NCBI GenBank assembly: GCA_947313885.1
Contig: CAMZNU010000012.1
Location: 17,334 to 81,333 of the forward strand
Direction: 5' to 3'
Origin: an uncultured Clostridia bacterium
GTDB lineage: Bacteria; Bacillota; Clostridia; Lachnospirales; CAMZNU01
Length of the DNA: 64,000 nucleotides
The notes under the pieces were generated by a model that saw nothing but the letters and a program-made list of their open reading frames with translations, did no database searches and was not told the DNA's origin. Below are positions 30,206 to 38,204 of the stretch, piece by piece (the stretch's first letter is position 1; every line of letters begins with the position of its first letter). A program made the translations under genes and the position numbers.

Positions 30206-30886
30206 ATGCAATATGAGAATATTATAGAAGGCAATTTTATAAGTAGACCAAATAGATTTATTGCTGAGGTTGAAGTTAATAGCAAAATGGAGACATGCCA
30301 CGTTAAAAATACAGGTAGATGTAAAGAGTTATTAATAAAAGGGTGCAAAGTTTTTATAAATGAAGTAAAAAATAAAAATAGAAAAACAAAATATGACTTA
30401 GTAAATGTATATAAAGGGAACATGCTTATTAATTTAGACAGTCAAATGCCAAATAAAGTTTTTGAACAATATTTAAAGGAAGGTAAATTTTTAAAAGATA
30501 TAACGTATATTAAGAGAGAAAGTACTTATAAAAATTCTAGATTTGATTTTTACGTAGAAACTTTAGAACGTAAAATATACATAGAAATTAAAGGTGTTAC
30601 ACTAGAAGATAATGGAGTTGCACTTTTTCCAGATGCGCCAACGACACGAGGAGTTAAACATATTCGAGAATTAATTGATGCTAAAGAAAATGGGTTTGAA
30701 GCTTATATAGTTTTTATTATACAGTTTAAGGGAGCTAAATATTTCACGCCGAATAAAAAGAGAGATGAAGACTTATATTCGGCATTACTAGATGCTAAAG
30801 AAATTGGTGTAAATATAGTTGCACTAGATTGTATAGTAACAAAAAATGAAATAATGTGTGATGAATATGTAGAGGTGAGGATATAA
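30206..30886 (+). CDS. sfsA: SfsA family protein (sugar fermentation stimulation protein)
   Basis: This 226-residue protein of the SfsA family was named for a maltose-related effect in E. coli; its biochemical role is not settled. The fold has an OB-like N-terminus (CHVKNTGRCKELL) and a nuclease-like C-terminal part with YIEIKGVTLEDNGVALFPDAP and TTRGVKHI. ATG 30206 has AAGGAG eight bases upstream. A nearer ATG at 30201 is out of frame. Its stop codon overlaps the next start by one base. Confidence 0.9.
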   Translation: MQYENIIEGNFISRPNRFIAEVEVNSKMETCHVKNTGRCKELLIKGCKVFINEVKNKNRKTKYDLVNVYKGNMLINLDSQMPNKVFEQYLKEGKFLKDITYIKRESTYKNSRFDFYVETLERKIYIEIKGVTLEDNGVALFPDAPTTRGVKHIRELIDAKENGFEAYIVFIIQFKGAKYFTPNKKRDEDLYSALLDAKEIGVNIVALDCIVTKNEIMCDEYVEVRI

Positions 30887-31725
30887 TGAAAAAAAATGGG
30901 GTTATTATATATGAAAAGTATGATGATGACAATGCATATGACTGGATGAAAAAATCTGCTTTTAAATTTAATATAAAGTTAGAAGTTGTATTTTTAGATG
31001 AATTAACCATAAGATATGAAAATACTATTACGTTTTATAATAAAGATAAAAAATTAAGTAATATAGACTTTGTAATAATGCGTTGCTATGAAAAAAATGT
31101 TAGCAAAGCATTTGAAAGTATAGATATAAAAGTAATAAATAGTACAAAAGCCATGTTTGCTAGTAAAAATAAAATAGAAACAGGAAGAATATTAAAGAGT
31201 AACAACATACCGATGCCAAACTTTATATATGGAGCGTATACATATGAGGAAGTAAATAATTTTTTTAAAGATGAGCCTTTTGTTTTAAAAGGAGTAGAAA
31301 GTTCAGCAGGAGAAGAAGTATTTTTAATTAATAGTAAGACTAAGTTTGAAGAAAGTGTAAAAAAAACAAAACATTATTATATATGTCAAAAATACATAAA
31401 AAGTAGTTACGGGCGTGACATCCGCATATATGTTATAGGTGATAAAGCTATATGTGCTATTGAGAGATATAATGAAAAAGATTTCCGTTCTAATTTATCA
31501 TTAGGTGGCAATGTAAAACTTAAGGAATTAAACGAAGAAATAAAATCTTTAGCATTAAGAAGCTCTAAAGCGTTAGGACTTGAATTTTCGGGTGTTGATT
31601 TATTATATACAACAGATGGTTATACAGTATGTGAAGTAAATGGAAATGCAGGGTTTAGGTCTTTAAAAAATTCTAAAATAGACATAGTTGAAGAATTTTT
31701 TAAGTATATAAATAAAGTGGTGTAG
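30886..31725 (+). CDS. RimK-like ATP-grasp ligase
   Basis: This is an ATP-grasp enzyme of 279 residues, related to RimK and LysX, that joins an amino acid to a carboxyl group. Landmarks are FVLKGVESSAGEEVFLI (ATP lid), GRDIRIYVIGDKAICAIER and the metal site FSGVDLLYTTDGYTVCEVNGNAGF. Neither substrate can be read from the sequence. It is coupled to sfsA by a one-base overlap, a pairing I do not know from elsewhere. cinA follows 9 bases later. Confidence 0.82.
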   Translation: MKKNGVIIYEKYDDDNAYDWMKKSAFKFNIKLEVVFLDELTIRYENTITFYNKDKKLSNIDFVIMRCYEKNVSKAFESIDIKVINSTKAMFASKNKIETGRILKSNNIPMPNFIYGAYTYEEVNNFFKDEPFVLKGVESSAGEEVFLINSKTKFEESVKKTKHYYICQKYIKSSYGRDIRIYVIGDKAICAIERYNEKDFRSNLSLGGNVKLKELNEEIKSLALRSSKALGLEFSGVDLLYTTDGYTVCEVNGNAGFRSLKNSKIDIVEEFFKYINKVV

Positions 31726-31734
31726 GAGGAATAT

Positions 31735-32943
31735 ATGATATGTGAAGTATTGTCCGTAGGGACAGAAATATTATTAGGTTCTATAGTAAATACGAATAGC
31801 CAAGTAATAAGCGAAAGTTTAAGCAGTATAGGAGTTACAGTCTATAAGCATAGTACGATAGGTGATAATCCGACTAGATTAAAAGAGGCAATTATTGACA
31901 GCTTAGAAAAAAGTAATATAATCATAATGACAGGAGGATTAGGACCTACCGATGATGACTTAACTAAAGAAATAGTATGTCAAGTATTAGGAGTTGAATT
32001 AGAGCTTGATGAAATGTCACTAGACCAGATTAAAAAAATATTTGACAAAAATGGATACACTATGTCAGCTAATAATTTAAAACAAGCATATTTCCCGAAA
32101 AATAGTATAATAATAAAAAATAATAATGGAACAGCTAATGGTATGATTTTAAATATTAATGATAACATTATAATATTACTGCCAGGACCACCAAATGAAT
32201 GCGTACCGATGCTTAAGCATACAGTTATTCCGTATCTTAAGAAATTAAGTAAGTACAAATTTAATTCAACGTATTTAAATTTTATAGGTATAGGGGAAAG
32301 TGAACTAGAAGCTAAGTTAAGTCATTTAATTAAAAATCAAAGCAATCCTACAATAGCACCATATGCAAATGTAGGTACTGTAACACTCCGAATAACGGAA
32401 AAAACAAAACTAGGAGATGATGATTATAGTAAAGCTGAAGAAGTAATAAAAGAGGTTGAAAATATAGTAGGTGAATTTTTATATAGTAAGCAAAATGAAT
32501 CAATTGAAGAATATATAGTAAAGAAAATGATAGAAAAAGGTGAAACAATAAGTATAGCAGAGTCGTGTACGGGTGGAATGTTGAGTTCTAGTTTAGTAGA
32601 TGTAAAGGGTGCATCAAAAGTTTTTGCAGAAGGAATTATTGCTTATGATAATGAATCTAAAATAAACAGATTAGGAGTAAAAAGAGCTACTATTGAAAAG
32701 TATGGCGCTGTAAGTGAACAAACAGCTAGAGAAATGGCTATTGGAATACGAGGAGACAGTAGTATTGGCATAGCTATAACAGGTGTGTCAGAAGGCGGCG
32801 AAAAAGAAGGAGTTACTTTTATAGGGGTTAGTTATAAAAATAAAGTTAATATATTTAGGTATGCATTTACAAGTGAAAGAAATATAAATAGAATGAAAAG
32901 TGTAAAGAAAGCTTTGGAAATATTAAAAATGATATTAAATTAA
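31735..32943 (+). CDS. cinA: CinA-like protein (nicotinamide-nucleotide amidase / competence-damage protein)
   Basis: This 402-residue two-domain protein has an N-terminal molybdopterin-binding-like domain (VLSVGTEILLGSIVNTN, MTGGLGPTDDDLTKE, LLPGPPNEC). The C-terminal CinA domain has IAESCTGGMLSS and GIAITGVSEGG. The C-terminal domain hydrolyses NMN in characterised members, and the N-terminal part can act as an ADP-ribose pyrophosphatase. ATG 31735 follows AGGAGG. It is co-directional with sfsA and the RimK-like gene. Confidence 0.92.
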   Translation: MICEVLSVGTEILLGSIVNTNSQVISESLSSIGVTVYKHSTIGDNPTRLKEAIIDSLEKSNIIIMTGGLGPTDDDLTKEIVCQVLGVELELDEMSLDQIKKIFDKNGYTMSANNLKQAYFPKNSIIIKNNNGTANGMILNINDNIIILLPGPPNECVPMLKHTVIPYLKKLSKYKFNSTYLNFIGIGESELEAKLSHLIKNQSNPTIAPYANVGTVTLRITEKTKLGDDDYSKAEEVIKEVENIVGEFLYSKQNESIEEYIVKKMIEKGETISIAESCTGGMLSSSLVDVKGASKVFAEGIIAYDNESKINRLGVKRATIEKYGAVSEQTAREMAIGIRGDSSIGIAITGVSEGGEKEGVTFIGVSYKNKVNIFRYAFTSERNINRMKSVKKALEILKMILN

Positions 32944-32955
32944 ACGGAGGATAAT

Positions 32956-33981
32956 ATGAAATTCGAGGATTTTACAAGCCCAGAAGACGTTACGATCGGG
33001 AAAATGAGTGTAGAAGATGTAAAGAGAATAATAAAAAAAGTATTCAAATCATCAAAATTTTTACTAGCTATATTATTAATATTAGGTATTATGGGGCAAT
33101 CTATATATACAATAAACGAACAAGAAGAAGGTGTAGTTTTTAGATTTGGTAAATATATAAATACTACAAATGCCGGAATGCATTTTAAAATCCCTTTAAT
33201 TGATGACGTAGTGAAAGTTAAAACAACGATACAGTCATTTACATTCGGGTATGATGAATTAACAGACGTTGACAACATAGTATCAGAACTTGAAAATGAG
33301 GAAGCAGAAATGATAACAAAAGATTTTAATTTTGTTAAAACAGATTTTTTTATTGAATATAAGGTGCAAAATGGGTTTGATTTTTTAATGAAAACAGATG
33401 GTGCATTAGAAATAGTGAAAAATATGGTATCGTCAAGTATACGTTCTGTTGTAAATACATATACGGTCGACGAGGTGTTAACTTCTGCCAAGGAAGAAAT
33501 ACAAAGTAAGGTTAAAGAAAATGTAAATGATAAATTAATGGATAAGCAAATAGGGTTAATACTAACCCAAGTGACATTACAGGATTCCGAACCATCAACA
33601 AATGAAATTAAATTAGCTTTTGATTCTGTTGAAAATGCTAGACAAGAAAAAAATACAATGTTAAATGAGGCACAAAGATATAGAAATGAAGTAATCCCAA
33701 AAGCACAAAGTGATGCTGATAAAATTGTACAGGATGCCGAGGGGGAGAAGCAAGGCTTAATAAGTGAAGCCGAAGGTCAAAGAATCAGATTTTTAAATTT
33801 ATACAATGAATTTGTGAAAAATAAAGAAGTTACAAAAAGCCGACTATATTTAGAAACTATGGAAGCGGTATTAAAAGATGTTAAAAAAGTTATAGATTTT
33901 GACGGTAGTACAAAAGTTTTAAATATAGGCGAGACTAACAAATCTATAGTGCCAATAGGAGGTTCTGAAAATGAAAAATAA
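32956..33981 (+). CDS. hflK: HflK-like SPFH/band 7 membrane protein
   Basis: This 341-residue protein has one N-terminal membrane helix (about 36-50, FLLAILLILGIMGQSIY) followed by an SPFH domain (INEQEEGVVFRFGKYINTT). A long helical region rich in Ala, Glu and Gln ends it. In characterised bacteria HflK and HflC form a cage around the protease FtsH. It overlaps the partner gene by 11 bases. The usual Gly-rich N-terminal tail of proteobacterial HflK is missing. Confidence 0.82.
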   Translation: MKFEDFTSPEDVTIGKMSVEDVKRIIKKVFKSSKFLLAILLILGIMGQSIYTINEQEEGVVFRFGKYINTTNAGMHFKIPLIDDVVKVKTTIQSFTFGYDELTDVDNIVSELENEEAEMITKDFNFVKTDFFIEYKVQNGFDFLMKTDGALEIVKNMVSSSIRSVVNTYTVDEVLTSAKEEIQSKVKENVNDKLMDKQIGLILTQVTLQDSEPSTNEIKLAFDSVENARQEKNTMLNEAQRYRNEVIPKAQSDADKIVQDAEGEKQGLISEAEGQRIRFLNLYNEFVKNKEVTKSRLYLETMEAVLKDVKKVIDFDGSTKVLNIGETNKSIVPIGGSENEK

Positions 33982-34828
33982 TATATTGATATTGTTAGTA
34001 ATAATGGCGTTCGGTATTGCTAATGGGTTATTAATAGTAGAAGAAAATGAATATGCTATTATTAAGCGTTTTGGTGAGGTTATAAGAGTTGAAGAAGGAG
34101 CTGGAATTAAAATAAAGGCGCCAATTATGGACAATGTAGACAAAATACCAAAAAAAGAAATGCTATATGATATAGTTCCATCAACAGTATATACATTAGA
34201 TAAGAAGTCTATGGTAGTAGATAGCTATATAACATGGGAAATAGTGAATCCACTACTTTATTACCAGACACTTTTCACTATAGGTAATGCAGAACAAAAA
34301 TTGTCAAATAATACTTTTAATGCTATAAAAAGTACAATAAGTTCTAAAAATCAAAATGAAGTAATAGCATTAAGAGGTGGAGAACTATCTTCACTTATAA
34401 AAGATAAAATACAAAAACAAGCTAATACATATGGTATAAACATAGTCGAAGTTGATATAAAGAGACTTGATTTGCCAGATACAAATAAAGTAGCAGTATA
34501 CAATAGGATGATATCAGAAAGAGAAGCTATGAAAATGCAACTATTAGGCGAGGGTAGGCTAGAAGCTAGTAAAATAAAAAATGAAACAAATAGAGAAGCA
34601 ATAGAAATAAAAGCAAAAGCAAAAGCCGACGGAGAAAGAATAACATCAGAAGGAGAGGCACAATACATGAAAATATTAGCATCTGCTTTTGAAACAGAAG
34701 ATAAGAAAAAGTTTTATGAGTTTATAAGAACGTTAGATGCATTAAAAGAAACAATAGGTAGTGATGATATATTGGTAGTTGACGAGAGTAGTAAAATATT
34801 TAAATTACTAAATGGATATGATAATTAA
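33971..34828 (+). CDS. hflC: HflC-like SPFH/band 7 membrane protein
   Basis: This is the partner of HflK, 285 residues. A short N-terminal membrane helix (ILILLVIMAFGIANGLLIV) leads into the SPFH domain (VEENEYAIIKRFGEVIRVEEGAGIKIKAP). Then come the helical part with SEREAMKMQLLGEGRLEASKIKNET and a C-terminal FIRTLDALKETIG that matches HflC tails. FtsH itself is not in the window. A long terminator follows the stop codon. Confidence 0.85.
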   Translation: MKNNILILLVIMAFGIANGLLIVEENEYAIIKRFGEVIRVEEGAGIKIKAPIMDNVDKIPKKEMLYDIVPSTVYTLDKKSMVVDSYITWEIVNPLLYYQTLFTIGNAEQKLSNNTFNAIKSTISSKNQNEVIALRGGELSSLIKDKIQKQANTYGINIVEVDIKRLDLPDTNKVAVYNRMISEREAMKMQLLGEGRLEASKIKNETNREAIEIKAKAKADGERITSEGEAQYMKILASAFETEDKKKFYEFIRTLDALKETIGSDDILVVDESSKIFKLLNGYDN

Positions 34829-34881
34829 GAAATAAAAAATAGATACTAACCTGATGGGTTAGTATCTATTTTTTATTTCTT
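34827..34881 (+). terminator. Long-stem terminator after hflKC
   Basis: A perfect 25-base inverted repeat (arms begin AAGAAATAAAAAATAG) closes a four-base loop TGAT. It begins inside the hflC stop codon. The T-rich 3' arm makes it usable as a terminator. Confidence 0.9.
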
Positions 34882-34979
34882 AAGCTTAATTAATTACACA
34901 AAAGGCTATAAAATTTAAGATATTAAATATTTTATTTCTCTTTATTAAATATTTATTGTTTATAGGTTATAAATATTTA

Positions 34980-35008
34980 ATAACATATGTCCATTTTACG
35001 AATATAAT
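34980..35008 (+). promoter_or_regulatory. Possible promoter of the holin-like gene
   Basis: A perfect TATAAT (35003-35008) lies 26 bases before the start codon. A weak -35 (ATAACA) sits 17 bases further up. The surrounding 140 bases between the hflC terminator and this gene are A+T-rich, with several TTAAATATTT-type palindromes and no coding signal. Confidence 0.35.
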
Positions 35009-35034
35009 AAAATATATATACAATGGAGGTTGCT

Positions 35035-35463
35035 ATGGAAGAAGAAATATATAAATTAATAATGACTTTAATTTTAACCTTATTTTCAATCGTATTATCT
35101 TATACAATAAAGCATTTAGATGATGCATTAAAAAAATCTAAAGTTAAAACTATGAAATTTAAAAATGATGAACAAAGAGAATTGTACATTCACGCAATGG
35201 AAGATATAGATACTATAGCCAAAACAACAGTTTATGCTATAGAACAAGTTATCGGTAAAAAATTAAAAGATGATATTAATAGTGGTTATGCTAACTATGA
35301 TGAATTAAAAGATTTATCTACATTTGCCGTTGATAAAATTTCCAAAACAGTTAGTAAAAGAAATATGTTAGTACTAGAGAGTCATTTAGGGGATGTAGAC
35401 GAATATATTAAAGATTTAGTTGAACACAATGTAGTAAAATTAAAAAGAGATTTGTATAAATAA
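35035..35463 (+). CDS. Holin-like small membrane protein (LLH superfamily style)
   Basis: This 142-residue protein has one N-terminal membrane helix (about 4-23) and a long charged helical remainder. The layout, including LSYTIKHLDDALKK and ELYIHAMEDIDTIAKTTVYAIEQVIGKKL, resembles phage holins of the LLH type. ATG 35035 follows GGAGG. No endolysin, tail or other phage gene lies nearby, and the gene has its own promoter and terminator, so it is not part of an intact prophage. It could be domesticated or simply a membrane protein of unknown role. Confidence 0.6.
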   Translation: MEEEIYKLIMTLILTLFSIVLSYTIKHLDDALKKSKVKTMKFKNDEQRELYIHAMEDIDTIAKTTVYAIEQVIGKKLKDDINSGYANYDELKDLSTFAVDKISKTVSKRNMLVLESHLGDVDEYIKDLVEHNVVKLKRDLYK

Positions 35464-35491
35464 AATATGACTTGAAATTTTATTTATATTT

Positions 35492-35540
35492 AAAAAGCCG
35501 TGTAAGTATCATTTTTCAAATGATAGTTACACGGCTTTAA
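35492..35540. terminator. Bidirectional terminator between convergent genes
   Basis: AAAGCCGTGTAA...TTACACGGCTTT pair at the base, and GTATCATTT/AAATGATAG extend the stem to a short loop. A and T runs flank it on both sides. It serves the holin-like gene on the left and the antiporter gene on the right. Confidence 0.92.
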
Positions 35541-35554
35541 TATTGATATCTATT

Positions 35555-36505
35555 TTATATTAAGTATAAAACGTACAATAATATAATTGATATAGGTGCT
35601 ATAAATTGCATTTTTTTATTACTAGCTTTAGTTGTCCTCAAAACGACGTATAAAACTATAGATGCAATAAACCCTAGTAAAATTAATTTTGATGTATCAT
35701 AACTAGATGAAATTAATATATTATCTCTCTTAGAAATATCGACTATTGCAAGGACTAAAAAATTAAATAAGTTAGAACCTATAATAGATGCAACTGCAAT
35801 GTTAAATAATTGTTTTTTCATAAGTGATATTGTTGCAACTACTTCTGGTAGAGATGTACTAGCACCTATAAGTAATGCCCCAGCAAATGATGCATTAATA
35901 TTTGTTTTTAACATAATAGTCTCTGCTGTACTTGATAAAAATGCACTAGAAATTATTACGAAAATTGCTAGAAAAATAGCGACCACAATTTTTTTTATAA
36001 TTTCGGATCTAGAGGCTATTGTAATAGAATTTGATAGGGTGTCACCAGAATTAACAGAAACTATAGAGTATATATATAGTCCTGATATAAATAAAAATAA
36101 ATAACTAACTCCAAATATACTATTAGAATAATCAAGATAAACTGTTAAATATAATAACAAACCTATAATCGTGTAATTTACAATTAAAAAAAAGGTTAAT
36201 TTATTTGTATTATTTTCTATTTTAGAGAGAGGTGCTAATCTGTAAACTATTAAAAACCCAACACTAAGCGTTACAAAATTGAACATATTACTACCTAATA
36301 TACCAGCAAGAGCTAATTCTGGTTGCCCGATATATAGAGATGTTAGACTAGTAACAAGCTCTGGTAGTGATGTTGCAAAAGCTAATAATATACCTATCAT
36401 TACACCTTTTAATTTTGTATTTAATTCAAACCATTCGGTTAAATCAGAAAGTTTAATAGATGTGTAAATAACAATGAGTGAAATAATTAAAAATTTAATA
36501 TACAT
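35555..36505 (-). CDS. Sodium/calcium exchanger family antiporter (YrbG-like)
   Basis: This is a membrane cation exchanger of 316 residues with about ten helices in two related halves. Each half carries an alpha-repeat: ATSLPELVTSLTSLYIGQPELALAGILGSNMFN and GASTSLPEVVATI...ASIIGSNLFN. These hold the acidic ion-binding residues and give the usual inverted-repeat fold. The ion pair (Na, K, Ca or H) is not certain. It is a single gene on the minus strand, facing the holin-like gene. Confidence 0.9.
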   Translation of the reverse strand: MYIKFLIISLIVIYTSIKLSDLTEWFELNTKLKGVMIGILLAFATSLPELVTSLTSLYIGQPELALAGILGSNMFNFVTLSVGFLIVYRLAPLSKIENNTNKLTFFLIVNYTIIGLLLYLTVYLDYSNSIFGVSYLFLFISGLYIYSIVSVNSGDTLSNSITIASRSEIIKKIVVAIFLAIFVIISSAFLSSTAETIMLKTNINASFAGALLIGASTSLPEVVATISLMKKQLFNIAVASIIGSNLFNFLVLAIVDISKRDNILISSSYDTSKLILLGFIASIVLYVVLRTTKASNKKMQFIAPISIILLYVLYLI

Positions 36506-36549
36506 AAAAGTCTCCTAAGGTTTTTAATAATTATATCACACTTGTACGC

Positions 36550-38106
36550 TTAAGAAAATATATTTTTACTTAGCCCTATAATAGGTCGCTTTATGTATGA
36601 AAAAACTTTTTTTATGTCCTCGATAGTAATAAAACCAGTTCCAATAGAAAAAAATATATAAATAAAAGAAAGCGTAGAAACTCCAATGAGGAGAGAAGGT
36701 ATAGAGATCGATCCAAATAATGAAGTAGTTTTAATAAAATATGAAACAGTTAAAAAACTGCACATAGCGGACAAGAAAGGTTTAAATATTAAATTAAATA
36801 TTGTTATGTTGTTTATCATATATTTTTTAATTTTATGATAGTTAGAATAACTTGTAAATATTAAGCTACAACCAAATCCAACTAAAAAACCTGTTAGACC
36901 TATTTTAGGAACTAAAATGTAAATAGAAATTATAGTAACAATAGATCCTAAAACATTATGTATGAATAGAGGAAAATGCTCTCCTAGACCGCTAAGGATT
37001 CCATTTAAAACCATTTGGAAATATAAAAAAGGTGCTAAAAATCCTAAATATAATAAATACATACTAATATCATCTGTATATATTAAAAACGACAGATGCT
37101 TAGGGAACGTTATAAAAAATGCTAGAACCCAAAAACTGCTAAATGACGTAAATAATAATGTTTTATTAATATTATCATCAATGGTACGAGTTAAATTTTT
37201 GGCTTTAGCACTTGCTAGTGCAGGTACCAAAGAAATAGAAATAGCAACTAATAATGAAGAAGGAAAATAAATAAGTGGCAATGCCATACCTGTTAATTGT
37301 CCTAATGTTGCTAATGCACGTTCCTTAGACAATCCATATTCTATTAACTTTAATGGAATCAACATATTTTCATAAGTAACAAGAGCTGATGTTAGTACTT
37401 TATTTAGAGTTAGGGGTAGAGCCATAGCTACTATTATATTAAAGCTGTTTTTAAAACTTATAGATGATACAGAGTTAAATGAATCTATTTTATTTTTATT
37501 AAATTCATATAGAACATAAAAAAAAGCAAAAATTTCTGAAAAGACGAGACCGAGTACGGCATATGTAATAGTAAAAGAACCAAATCGCGTAACAAGAGTA
37601 ATTATAATAAAAATTTTTATAAGCTGTTCAACAACTTGGCTAGTTGCTGGAATTGTTGACTTTTGTAATCCATAAAAATATCCACGAACACAAGAACCCA
37701 ATGCCATAAAAGGAAATGAAAATGTCAAAATTTTAATAGGAGTAATGACACGGATGTCGTTATAAAACGAATTACCTAAAAAATCTGCGAACAAGAATAA
37801 TAAAACAGAAATAGTTGTAGATAATATAAAGGACATTCCAAGACATATGTATAAAAATCGCTTCATTTCTCCATAGTTGCGTTTACTTAGAGATTCCGAT
37901 GTTAGTTTTGAAATGGTAGTAGTAATGCCGGAACAACTAATACTCCAAGCTAATATGTATAAAGGAATTATAAGTTGATATAACCCCATAGCTTCTGCAC
38001 CTAATTCGTTTGCCATATACACCCTATAGATAAACCCGATAACTTTCGTTATTAGTCCTGCTGTTGTTAAAATAATAGTACTTTTTATTATTGAATCTGT
38101 TTTCAT
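36550..38106 (-). CDS. MOP-family polysaccharide/lipid flippase, SpoVB-like
   Basis: This 518-residue protein has about 14 membrane helices. The N-terminus (STIILTTAGLITKVIGFIYRVYMANELGAEAMGLYQLIIPLY) and GYFYGLQKSTIPATSQVVEQ match the SpoVB/YtgP branch of lipid-linked oligosaccharide flippases, which act in spore cortex or wall synthesis. Clostridia carry several paralogues, so a strict SpoVB assignment is not safe. It is transcribed away from uvrC, and its neighbour on the minus strand is the antiporter. Confidence 0.85.
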   Translation of the reverse strand: MKTDSIIKSTIILTTAGLITKVIGFIYRVYMANELGAEAMGLYQLIIPLYILAWSISCSGITTTISKLTSESLSKRNYGEMKRFLYICLGMSFILSTTISVLLFLFADFLGNSFYNDIRVITPIKILTFSFPFMALGSCVRGYFYGLQKSTIPATSQVVEQLIKIFIIITLVTRFGSFTITYAVLGLVFSEIFAFFYVLYEFNKNKIDSFNSVSSISFKNSFNIIVAMALPLTLNKVLTSALVTYENMLIPLKLIEYGLSKERALATLGQLTGMALPLIYFPSSLLVAISISLVPALASAKAKNLTRTIDDNINKTLLFTSFSSFWVLAFFITFPKHLSFLIYTDDISMYLLYLGFLAPFLYFQMVLNGILSGLGEHFPLFIHNVLGSIVTIISIYILVPKIGLTGFLVGFGCSLIFTSYSNYHKIKKYMINNITIFNLIFKPFLSAMCSFLTVSYFIKTTSLFGSISIPSLLIGVSTLSFIYIFFSIGTGFITIEDIKKVFSYIKRPIIGLSKNIFS

Positions 38107-38151
38107 AAATATCCCCTTAAAATATATTTTATTAATTAATAATATGAATAC

Positions 38152-38180
38152 TTGTATTAAAATATTCTGTAAAGTATTAT
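38152..38180 (+). promoter_or_regulatory. Possible promoter for uvrC
   Basis: TTGTAT (38152-38157), a 17-base spacer and TATTAT (38175-38180) lie in the divergent gap 25 bases before uvrC. A perfect TATAAT also overlaps at 38178-38183. Confidence 0.4.
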
Positions 38181-38204
38181 AATTTTATAAAGAAGGTGAT
38201 AAAT

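Noticed and set aside
34881..35002. Repeated TTAAATATTT-like palindromes as an origin or repeat element
   Set aside because: They are short and imperfect, and expected in such A+T-rich DNA. No DnaA boxes (TTATCCACA) were seen with them.
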